Part shown: piece after piece, positions 7,004-11,476 of the stretch
How positions within the stretch are numbered: position 1 is the first letter of the stretch
How the letters are laid out: every line of letters begins with the position of its first letter
Assembly (NCBI GenBank): GCA_036960405.1
Contig: JBALWS010000140.1
Coordinates: 1-11,476, forward strand
Length of the DNA stretch: 11,476 nt
Direction: 5' to 3'
Origin: Motiliproteus sp036960405
GTDB lineage: Bacteria > Pseudomonadota > Gammaproteobacteria > Pseudomonadales > Balneatricaceae
Translations under genes and position numbers: made by a program
The notes under the pieces: generated by a model
What the model was told of the DNA's origin: nothing
What the model saw: the letters and a program-made list of their open reading frames with translations, nothing else
The model's database searches: none

Positions 7004-7099
7004 AGTAGGCAACAGGGTGGGGCATAGTTCAGGCAACAGTTCGGATAACTGTTCAGGCAACAGCTCAGACAACAGTTCGGCTAACGGTGCGGCTAACAG
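7004..7099. repeat. About eight imperfect 12-base tandem repeats abutting the rsuA start
   Basis: The units are 12 bases long, for example TTCAGGCAACAG at 7028-7039 and again at 7052-7063, with variants TTCGGATAACTG, CTCAGACAACAG, TTCGGCTAACGG and TGCGGCTAACAG through 7099. Two decayed units lie at 7004-7027. On the minus strand the unit reads CTGTTGCCTGAA, which would encode Leu-Leu-Pro-Glu in the rsuA frame. The array forms the leader immediately before the rsuA ATG, so it could affect expression, or add an N-terminal tail if an upstream codon is used. Confidence 0.82.
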
Positions 7100-7255
7100 T
7101 ACAGAGCGGTATTATCGTCATCCACCCGTCAGGCGCAAGCTTAGCCGCGCTGTTTAGTGGATCATTAAGGCGGCAGAGCCGCAGGCATAAATCGCTATAT
7201 CATCAATCACCGGGAGCGCAATATCGCCATCTCCAAGTATCCGTCGAAACTGACG

Positions 7256-8113
7256 TTGCCGCAGGTCAATCCCGGCGTAACGACCGTGCTGCAATACCTG
7301 ATCGGCAAGTTTCCGGCCATTGAGCCCAAGGTTTGGCAGCAACGCGCGCTCGACGGAAAACTGCATTGGCACGATGGCAGCCTGATTAGCGCCGAGTCTG
7401 CCTACCAACCGCAACAGCGGATCTACTATTACCGTGAGGTTGAGCGCGAACCGGTGATCCCTTTTGCCGAGACCATCCTGTATCAGGACGAACATATACT
7501 GGTGGCCGATAAACCGCATTTTCTGCCGGTCACCCCGGCCGGAAACTATATCAACGAATGCCTGCAAAACCGGCTGCGCCAAAAAACCGGTATCGATCAC
7601 CTGCAAGCCCTGCATCGGTTAGATCGCGTCACCGCCGGCCTAGTGTTGTTTTCGACCAACCCCGACAGCCTGCACCTGTACCATGATCTATTTGCCAATC
7701 GGCAGATGCATAAATCCTATCAAGCGATCGCCACGGTTGACCCTAAGCAGCGACTAAGCGGTCAGCAGTGGCAGGTCAAAAACCGCTTGCAGGCCTCGCA
7801 GCCGCGCTTTCTGATGCGGGTGGTAGACGGCGAAGCCAACAGCCACTCGCTAATTCGCTGTCTACGCCAGGCCGGTGATAAGGCGCTGTTTGAATTGGAG
7901 CCGGTTAGTGGTAAAACCCACCAACTACGCGTGCATATGCAAACCCTCGGCTGGCCGATACTGAACGATCGCTATTATCCAACGCTGCAGCCAAAAACGG
8001 CCGATGATTACGCTCGGCCGTTGCAACTGCTTGCCAAGTCGCTGCATTTTAATGATCCGCTGACCGGAGCGACCCGAAGCTTTAGCTGCGATGGCGAAAT
8101 GACGATTGATTAG
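7256..8113 (+). CDS. RluA-family pseudouridine synthase (23S rRNA or tRNA)
   Basis: This is a RluA-superfamily pseudouridine synthase without an S4 domain. Numbered from TTG 7256, it shows YYYREVEREPVIPF (57-70), the active-site stretch LQALHRLDRVTAGLVLFS with catalytic Asp123, and the C-terminal VSGKTHQLRVHM ... GWPILNDRYYP block. It belongs to the group of roughly 300-residue orphans annotated only as RluA family; the RNA target is unknown. The earliest conventional start is TTG 7256, used here, but it lacks a ribosome site and cuts off ISKYPSKLTLP, which these proteins normally carry. A strong GGGAG (7212-7216) sits six bases before an in-frame ATC at 7223; starting there gives 296 residues beginning (M)AISKYPSKL. 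Divergent from rsuA across the repeat region. Confidence 0.88.
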   Translation: MPQVNPGVTTVLQYLIGKFPAIEPKVWQQRALDGKLHWHDGSLISAESAYQPQQRIYYYREVEREPVIPFAETILYQDEHILVADKPHFLPVTPAGNYINECLQNRLRQKTGIDHLQALHRLDRVTAGLVLFSTNPDSLHLYHDLFANRQMHKSYQAIATVDPKQRLSGQQWQVKNRLQASQPRFLMRVVDGEANSHSLIRCLRQAGDKALFELEPVSGKTHQLRVHMQTLGWPILNDRYYPTLQPKTADDYARPLQLLAKSLHFNDPLTGATRSFSCDGEMTID

Positions 8114-8162
8114 AGGAGTAAAGGAGAGAAGGGCGCTCGTTAATTGAATGCTGATGCACAGT

Positions 8163-8495
8163 TTAGCTCTGGCTGAGCTTTTGTATTTTGAGCCAAAAAT
8201 CCTGTTGGCACTGATTGACGAATGTTTTCCTCAGCGGAGTGATCGTTGCGGTGTGTGGTCCGAGGATTTCATAGCTAATCCAACACTCCGCACAGGCTGT
8301 AGCTGCTTGTGGCTGTTGGTCAAACTCGACGCAGTGTTTCAACCTAACGCCGTTAGAGAAAGAGAGGATTGATTCCAAACTTGCTACAGCCATACCCTGA
8401 TCGTTGTAAGAATTATCGGTCTCAACTTTATTGACGACCTGTAGCGCTTTACTAGGGGTATTAATCGCCTCTATATAGGTGAACAGATGATCCAT
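8163..8495 (-). CDS. Small hypothetical protein
   Basis: This is a 110-residue open frame with no family I recognise. It is soluble-looking, rich in Gln and Ser, with Cys residues in ATACAECW and no membrane segment or signal peptide. The ATG (8493-8495) has no convincing ribosome site. The frame stays open about 20 codons further upstream, and that stretch also reads like protein (FNIDFLAIIEPHP) yet offers no ATG, GTG or TTG. So the true N-terminus may be lost or the gene may be degraded. It lies 29 bases after the membrane-anchored protein gene on the same strand and could be its downstream partner. A shorter opposite-strand frame (8148-8372) covers part of it; the minus frame is preferred for length and context. 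Confidence 0.5.
   Translation of the reverse strand: MDHLFTYIEAINTPSKALQVVNKVETDNSYNDQGMAVASLESILSFSNGVRLKHCVEFDQQPQAATACAECWISYEILGPHTATITPLRKTFVNQCQQDFWLKIQKLSQS
8165..8189 (+). terminator. Possible terminator of the RluA-family gene
   Basis: AGCTC (8165-8169) and GAGCT (8175-8179) form a 5-base stem with a 5-base loop, followed by TTTGTATTTT. It is weak in stem length and overlaps the 3' end of the opposite-strand small gene, but it is the only candidate in the convergent gap. Confidence 0.35.
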
Positions 8496-8524
8496 GGGAT
8501 GCGGCTCGATAATCGCTAAAAAAT

Positions 8525-9055
8525 CTATGTTGAAGGGGCTGATCCAAATAACGCATTAACCGCTCGCTGGTCTTCTTCAAGCGACGCGTTGAGTTGCTGT
8601 AGAGTCTGCTTGAAATTATCTTTTTCGTTGCCAAATGAAACGGCCCCAGCCAGCATCGAGTCAAGCACGGTAACCATGGCCGGGTACTTAAGCGAAGACT
8701 GCGTTGCAGGACCAAAGTAGCCATCCCATAAGTCCTCGTACTTACCCTTGTTTAGCTTCGTGGTCGAGTACCACTCATCAAAAACATTGTACCAATACTG
8801 CTGAATGTGCGGCCATGATTCATCGCTTTTATGAATGACAAAATCCTTCAGGTATACGCGTTCTGAGATTCGCATTCTTGTTGTCAGATAACGCTCTCGA
8901 AGATTTAAAAACAGCTGGCTCCTCTGACTTTCATCGTTCCACTGTTGAGCTTTCTTGGTCAACTCAAAATTCTTTAAGGCTGCAATCAGTGCAATAGACG
9001 CGGCGATAAAAGAACTACACGCACCCAACAGCCAAATCCATTCCTTTACTTCCAC
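8525..9055 (-). CDS. Membrane-anchored hypothetical protein
   Basis: This is a 176-residue protein with one N-terminal transmembrane helix (about 6-27, WIWLLGACSSFIAASIALIA), followed by a charged amphipathic helix and a cytoplasmic-looking domain rich in aromatic residues (WPHIQQYWYNVFDEWYSTTK, 81-100). The plan of a short N-terminal anchor followed by a helical domain of about 140 residues is common among uncharacterised proteins in bacterial accessory regions; I cannot name a family. The start is GTG at 9055, supported by AAGGAG eight bases upstream on the minus strand. It lies between the DJ-1-like gene (64 bases upstream, with a weak terminator between) and the small orphan gene (29 bases downstream). 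No function can be proposed. Confidence 0.72.
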   Translation of the reverse strand: MEVKEWIWLLGACSSFIAASIALIAALKNFELTKKAQQWNDESQRSQLFLNLRERYLTTRMRISERVYLKDFVIHKSDESWPHIQQYWYNVFDEWYSTTKLNKGKYEDLWDGYFGPATQSSLKYPAMVTVLDSMLAGAVSFGNEKDNFKQTLQQLNASLEEDQRAVNALFGSAPST

Positions 9056-9090
9056 GGCAACTTCTCCTTGCTCAGTAGCGATACCCGCGC

Positions 9091-9122
9091 AAAAAAAAGA
9101 ACGGATATTGATTAGTTCGTTA
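9091..9122 (-). terminator. Weak intrinsic terminator after the DJ-1-like gene
   Basis: On the minus strand GAAC and GTTC (9115-9118 and 9099-9102) can pair across a 12-base loop and are followed by eight T (plus-strand A run 9091-9098). The stem is short, so termination is probably partial and may let transcription continue into the membrane-protein gene. Confidence 0.4.
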
Positions 9123-9728
9123 AGTATTTTTAGGCAGGTAGGGTGAGATGTTTTTCAGCGCATTGGCGACGTACTGATCTTTTTCACCCACCGGGGCAAC
9201 GTAGTGAAGCGCCGAGCTGGCAGCCTCGATCCCTTCGCTGCGGGCAATGACCCACGCGGCCAAATAAGCCGAGGAGAGGCAACCACCTGCTGTCGCAATG
9301 TTTTGCATGGCGAAGAAAGGCTGGTTTAGCACCTCGATTCCCGCCTCTTGCACCCACGGCTTGGTGGTCAGGTCGGTACACGCGGGCACGTTATCGAGCA
9401 GACCGAGCTTGGCCAGAATCAACGTCCCCGAGCACTGCGCGGCGATGAGCTGGCGGCTCGGATCTAACGCCAGTCGCCCCATCAGTTCATCGCTAGCAAC
9501 CACCTCGCGTGTTTGCATGCCACTGCCAACAATGATCGCATCGGCCGTAGCGGTCTCTTCCAGTGACGACTGCGCTTCAACGACTACGCCGTTCATCGAC
9601 GTAACGGTTGGCTCGGGGCAGCAGAGTGTCACCCGCCAATCGGGCTTTTTGATTTGGTTGAGAATGGCTAACGCTATAAACGAATCGAGTTCATTGAAGC
9701 CTTGGAAGGTGAGAATAGCGATATGCAT
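9120..9728 (-). CDS. DJ-1/PfpI-family protein
   Basis: This 202-residue protein of the DJ-1/ThiJ/PfpI superfamily, with flavodoxin-like fold, is in the branch resembling the N-terminal half of GlxA-type regulators but without the AraC DNA-binding part. The family's nucleophile-elbow Cys is Cys99 in AAQCSGTLILAKLGLL. Conserved Glu13 lies in GFNELD, and TAGGCLSSAYLAAWVIA (about 146-162) is the usual second signature. Members include glyoxalases, deglycase-like and isonitrile hydratase-like enzymes and stress proteins; the reaction here cannot be told. The ATG at 9726-9728 has AAGG just upstream. A TTGACG box (minus strand, 9766-9771) lies 18 bases from a poor -10 (CATACA, 9742-9747). A weak terminator follows the stop. 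Confidence 0.87.
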   Translation of the reverse strand: MHIAILTFQGFNELDSFIALAILNQIKKPDWRVTLCCPEPTVTSMNGVVVEAQSSLEETATADAIIVGSGMQTREVVASDELMGRLALDPSRQLIAAQCSGTLILAKLGLLDNVPACTDLTTKPWVQEAGIEVLNQPFFAMQNIATAGGCLSSAYLAAWVIARSEGIEAASSALHYVAPVGEKDQYVANALKNISPYLPKNT

Positions 9729-9808
9729 ACGGCCTTGACCCTGTATGTGATGGAGAGACTTAACGCGTCAACGATGGCTGTAACACGTCCAGCTTGGCGG
9801 GTATAGCG

Positions 9809-9896
9809 CTAGCCGACCGTGGCTTAGCAACTCAAGAGGCAAGTGTAGACGTTGTTTGTCGGGGGGAATGTTCAGGCCAACGTTTTTGTCGGCTAG
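9809..9896. repeat. Long-range inverted repeat, possible degenerate attC at the array's left edge
   Basis: Perfect 9-base arms CTAGCCGAC (9809-9817) and GTCGGCTAG (9888-9896) enclose 70 bases. Inside lies a second pair, ACGTTG (9849-9854) and CAACGT (9878-9883). Outside the arms, a TGTAACACG-type box near 9778 and CGTTATGG near 9912 could be decayed R boxes. Size and position fit the attC expected after the NTF2-like cassette, but the match to the other three elements is poor. The rest of 9729-9971 shows no gene. Confidence 0.4.
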
Positions 9897-9971
9897 TTAT
9901 CAAGGCCTATTAACGTTATGGCGAGTGTGCCACCGTTTAACACCGATTGCTGTCTTGATTGGTTTTGAATA

Positions 9972-10337
9972 CTACAGCCGATGCTTGATATAGGATCGCT
10001 TGGATTTGATTTTTCCGTTTTCAAAAGTAAATAGATCGCAACCATCAATTTCAATCCTAGTGCCATCCTTTCTTGTGCCGGTGAAGGTCCACTCGGAGCA
10101 TCCGTGATCGCCTTGGACGAAATGCAAGGCTCCTTCGAAACGCACATCGGGTATCTCGATCCAGACATCGATGAATCGCTGACGTACCGAATCGAAGCCC
10201 GAAAAGCGCGTTCCGTATTGCTCCGAACCACCACCCGTTTCGAACATACAATCCTTTGTCATGTAACTCATGATTCTGTCTATATCATGAGCATTCCATG
10301 CGTCGCTATAATTCTCCAAATCTTTGATATTCATCAT
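9972..10337 (-). CDS. NTF2-like / SnoaL-like protein, probable gene cassette
   Basis: This 121-residue single-domain protein has the NTF2/SnoaL cone fold. The first helix and loop pattern is clear in NYSDAWNAHDIDRIMSYMTKDCMFETGGG, followed by VRQRFIDVWIEIPDVRF and the final strands WTFTGTRKDGTRIEIDGCDLFTFENGKI. Such proteins range from isomerases and hydrolases to ligand-binding proteins of unknown role; no catalytic set can be assigned here. Two tandem ATG codons (10337 and 10334) open the frame just after the decayed attC element, leaving almost no leader and only GGTGA as ribosome site. This compact layout, with the gene reading leftwards like its two neighbours, is what a promoterless integron cassette looks like. 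Its own attC would lie downstream, perhaps the dyad at 9809-9896. Confidence 0.82.
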   Translation of the reverse strand: MMNIKDLENYSDAWNAHDIDRIMSYMTKDCMFETGGGSEQYGTRFSGFDSVRQRFIDVWIEIPDVRFEGALHFVQGDHGCSEWTFTGTRKDGTRIEIDGCDLFTFENGKIKSKRSYIKHRL

Positions 10338-10342
10338 TCACC

Positions 10343-10414
10343 AAAAAACTTTTCATAAAGTCGCAGTTGGAAGTCCAGGTCAGCTTGCTGACCGAAGTTG
10401 AACGCCTGTTATAT
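10343..10414 (-). repeat. attC-like element 1, truncated on its R' side
   Basis: Read on the minus strand, it starts with R''-like ATATAAC (plus GTTATAT, 10408-10414), then AGGCGTTCAACTTC, then the hairpin GGTCAGCTTGCTGACC (10379-10394) and CTTCCAACTGCGAC. This parallels element 2 base for base over the inner part. The outer arm that should read back to a GTTRRRY box is replaced by T/A-rich sequence; the best remaining box is GTTTTTT at 10343-10349. The TAA of the GFA-type gene lies inside its R'' box. Confidence 0.68.
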
Positions 10415-10837
10415 GTGATCATTGCCATTAACTCTTACATTAAGCCACACGCTTTCCCACCGACTAATTTTTTCTTTTGGATCTAGTAGTTTAGGCGATA
10501 CCCCCACTGGGGTTTTAAGGCGCTCTGACTCTGAAAGTAGCGTCGCGTTGAGCGCGCCTTTGAGGCCTGCTGGGAATTGATAAACCACAGATACAAGTGA
10601 ATTACAGCCAGAACAGCTTAAAAAAGATGCCTGGTCAGAACCGTGCTTGTTGATTGTTAATGGGGCTAAAGATTCGATAAAAAGGCAGCCATCGGGGTGC
10701 GATAAATATGATGCATTGCGCTTCATGCAGAAATCACAGTCACATTTTCTAGGACTATAGTTTTCCAACTCCTTGGGAAGAGCTATAGCGAAGGTGATTT
10801 TTCCACAACGACATTTCCCTTTGCTTTCAAGTCTCAC
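10409..10837 (-). CDS. GFA / CENP-V-family zinc protein, gene cassette
   Basis: This 142-residue protein of the GFA family (named for glutathione-dependent formaldehyde-activating enzyme; the reaction of most members is unproven) keeps all seven zinc-binding cysteines: Cys9 and Cys11 in KCRCGK, Cys32, Cys34 and Cys37 in CDCDFC, and Cys75 and Cys78 in SCSGC. The start is GTG at 10837 with GGAG upstream on the minus strand. Its stop codon TAA (10409-10411) is part of attC box ATATAAC, and its leader begins right after the R' box of attC element 2, so gene plus attC 1 form one compact cassette of about 510 bases. No promoter is visible, as expected for cassettes read from an array promoter. Cassette-borne GFA proteins may serve in aldehyde detoxification, but that is conjecture. 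Confidence 0.87.
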   Translation of the reverse strand: MRLESKGKCRCGKITFAIALPKELENYSPRKCDCDFCMKRNASYLSHPDGCLFIESLAPLTINKHGSDQASFLSCSGCNSLVSVVYQFPAGLKGALNATLLSESERLKTPVGVSPKLLDPKEKISRWESVWLNVRVNGNDHI

Positions 10838-10854
10838 TCAAAACTCTCCGTAAC

Positions 10855-10940
10855 CTATAACGCCGCGTTAACGGGCTGGAGCCACGCAGTGGTGGAAGTA
10901 CAGGCCAGTTTGCTGGCCGAAGTTGAGTGCCTTGTTAGGC
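10855..10940 (-). repeat. Complete attC recombination site (element 2)
   Basis: On the minus strand this 86-base site runs from R'' GCCTAAC (10940-10934), through AAGGCACTCAAC, hairpin GGCCAG-CAAA-CTGGCC (10903-10918), a second small hairpin CCAC-TGC-GTGG (10882-10892) and GCCCGTTAACGCGGC, to R' GTTATAG (10861-10855). R'' matches the RYYYAAC rule exactly; R' fits GTTRRRY except at its fifth and last bases. The inner arms share GC-x-TAAC-type pairing. The site separates the membrane-protein cassette from the GFA cassette. Confidence 0.83.
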
Positions 10941-11406
10941 ACTTGTTGGTGGCAAGTAATTAAGCATAAAATTCAATAAGTTGTACAAGCCGAGAGCAAA
11001 AAAAACAAACATAGCAAGGTAGCTGATATCTAATAAAAACTCGACGAATCCTTGGTTTGTGTCAATCCAAAATATATCAGGAGTTTCACCCCATGCCAAT
11101 TTCACCCATTTGGCTGAAAGGTAATAATAAATAACTCCAAAAGTGATTGCTGCAGATAAGAATTGCCAGCCTAAGTAAACTTGATCGGTTAAAACTTCTG
11201 CTATTGATATTAATTCTGGTTTCGAATTTTCGGCGTCACCATGGTTAATTGATGAAATATTAATAATATCTTTTAAAAATATTATTGGTAGAACTAAAGC
11301 TGCGGTTGAGAGACTTGTTATTAGACCGACTCCCTTTTGGTACCGGTCATTCACATCAATCATATATTGTTTAGGTTGACTACACATAGCTTCTCCCTGT
11401 GCCTAA
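10861..11406 (-). mobile_element. Integron gene cassette carrying the membrane-protein gene
   Basis: Between the G^TT cut points of two attC R' boxes lies a 546-base cassette: TTAGGCAC leader, ribosome site GGGAG, one gene filling most of it, and its attC with the stop codon embedded. The interior is much richer in A/T than the left part of the window, a sign of foreign origin. Confidence 0.72.
10935..11387 (-). CDS. Three-helix membrane protein of unknown function, gene cassette
   Basis: This is a 150-residue protein with three likely membrane helices: about 20-40 (GVGLITSLSTAALVLPIIFL), 73-92 (WQFLSAAITFGVIYYYLSAK), and 117-142 (LLDISYLAMFVFFALGLYNLLNF). A hydrophilic loop at 41-70 follows the first helix. 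No family is recognised; small multi-helix proteins are frequent in integron cassettes. ATG 11387 follows GGGAG by five bases, and the leader from the R' box GTTAGGC to the ATG is only about 20 bases. The stop TAA (10935-10937) lies inside R'' GCCTAAC of attC element 2. Base composition is A/T rich (for example around 11250-11290) in contrast to the host genes, which suggests transfer. Confidence 0.82.
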   Translation of the reverse strand: MCSQPKQYMIDVNDRYQKGVGLITSLSTAALVLPIIFLKDIINISSINHGDAENSKPELISIAEVLTDQVYLGWQFLSAAITFGVIYYYLSAKWVKLAWGETPDIFWIDTNQGFVEFLLDISYLAMFVFFALGLYNLLNFMLNYLPPTSA

Positions 11407-11476
11407 CGCCTGATAACGGGCCGGAAAACTGCGTAGCAGTTTGGAGTTCCGAGCCAGCTTGCTGGCGGCAGTTGAT
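11401..11476 (-). repeat. attC-like element 3, cut by the window edge
   Basis: In plus-strand reading, GCCTAACGCC (11401-11410), TGATAACGGGCCGGA, the hairpin AAACTGC-GTA-GCAGTTT (11426-11442), TTGGAGTTCC and hairpin GCCAGC-TT-GCTGGC (11453-11466), then GGCAGTTGAT, follow the same order as element 2. The R' box is GTTAGGC on the minus strand; the R'' end is outside the window. It belongs to the next cassette to the right. Confidence 0.75.

Noticed and set aside
7003..7072. Longer rsuA starting at TTG 7072
   Set aside because: It adds only low-complexity residues from the tandem repeat, has no ribosome site, and RsuA proteins begin at MRLDKF.
7028..7099. Tandem 12-base repeats as a CRISPR array
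   Set aside because: The units are contiguous with no unique spacers and are far shorter than CRISPR repeats.
8148..8372. 74-codon plus-strand frame after the RluA-family gene
   Set aside because: It overlaps the longer minus-strand frame and the possible terminator, has a poorly placed ribosome site, and no recognisable content.
9298..9738. 146-codon plus-strand frame opposite the DJ-1-like gene
   Set aside because: It is antisense to clear DJ-1/PfpI motifs, with no supporting signal.

Overview
The window looks like chromosomal DNA of a gammaproteobacterium, probably a marine or aquatic one. The evidence is E. coli/Pseudomonas-like housekeeping proteins (RsuA, YbcJ, PuuC/SpuC/PuuA homologues), an even base composition over the left three quarters, and a stretch of integron cassettes at the right end of the kind found in chromosomal integrons of this class. 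The genus cannot be fixed from the sequence.

Left block (1-5071): polyamine/amine catabolism. It contains the 3' end of a PuuC-type aldehyde dehydrogenase with its terminator, then a LuxR-type regulator and a SpuC-type putrescine aminotransferase, both on the minus strand. A roughly 300-base divergent control region separates these from a plus-strand pair: a PuuA-type gamma-glutamylpolyamine synthetase and a GuaA-like class I glutamine amidotransferase. Together they supply a direct transamination route and most of a gamma-glutamylation route from putrescine-like amines towards GABA. The amidotransferase may do the deglutamylation usually done by PuuD.

Middle block (5072-8113): a short stand-alone flagellin gene with its own promoter, convergent with a minus-strand rsuA-ybcJ pair (16S rRNA pseudouridine synthase and S4 RNA-binding protein). 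An array of about eight 12-base repeats abuts the rsuA start codon. Divergent from it is an RluA-family pseudouridine synthase that seems to start at a non-canonical AUC codon.

Right-centre block (8163-9728), all minus strand: a DJ-1/PfpI-family protein, a membrane-anchored protein and a small orphan protein, neither of the last two recognised.

Right end (about 9800-11476): a cassette array. Three attC-like elements share one pattern; one is complete, one has lost its outer arm, and one runs off the window. Between them lie an NTF2/SnoaL-like gene, a GFA-family zinc protein gene and an AT-rich three-helix membrane protein gene. All three genes read leftwards. Two of them end with a TAA that is part of the attC R'' box. 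The orientation suggests that attI and the integrase, if present, lie to the right of the window and that this is the distal end of the array.
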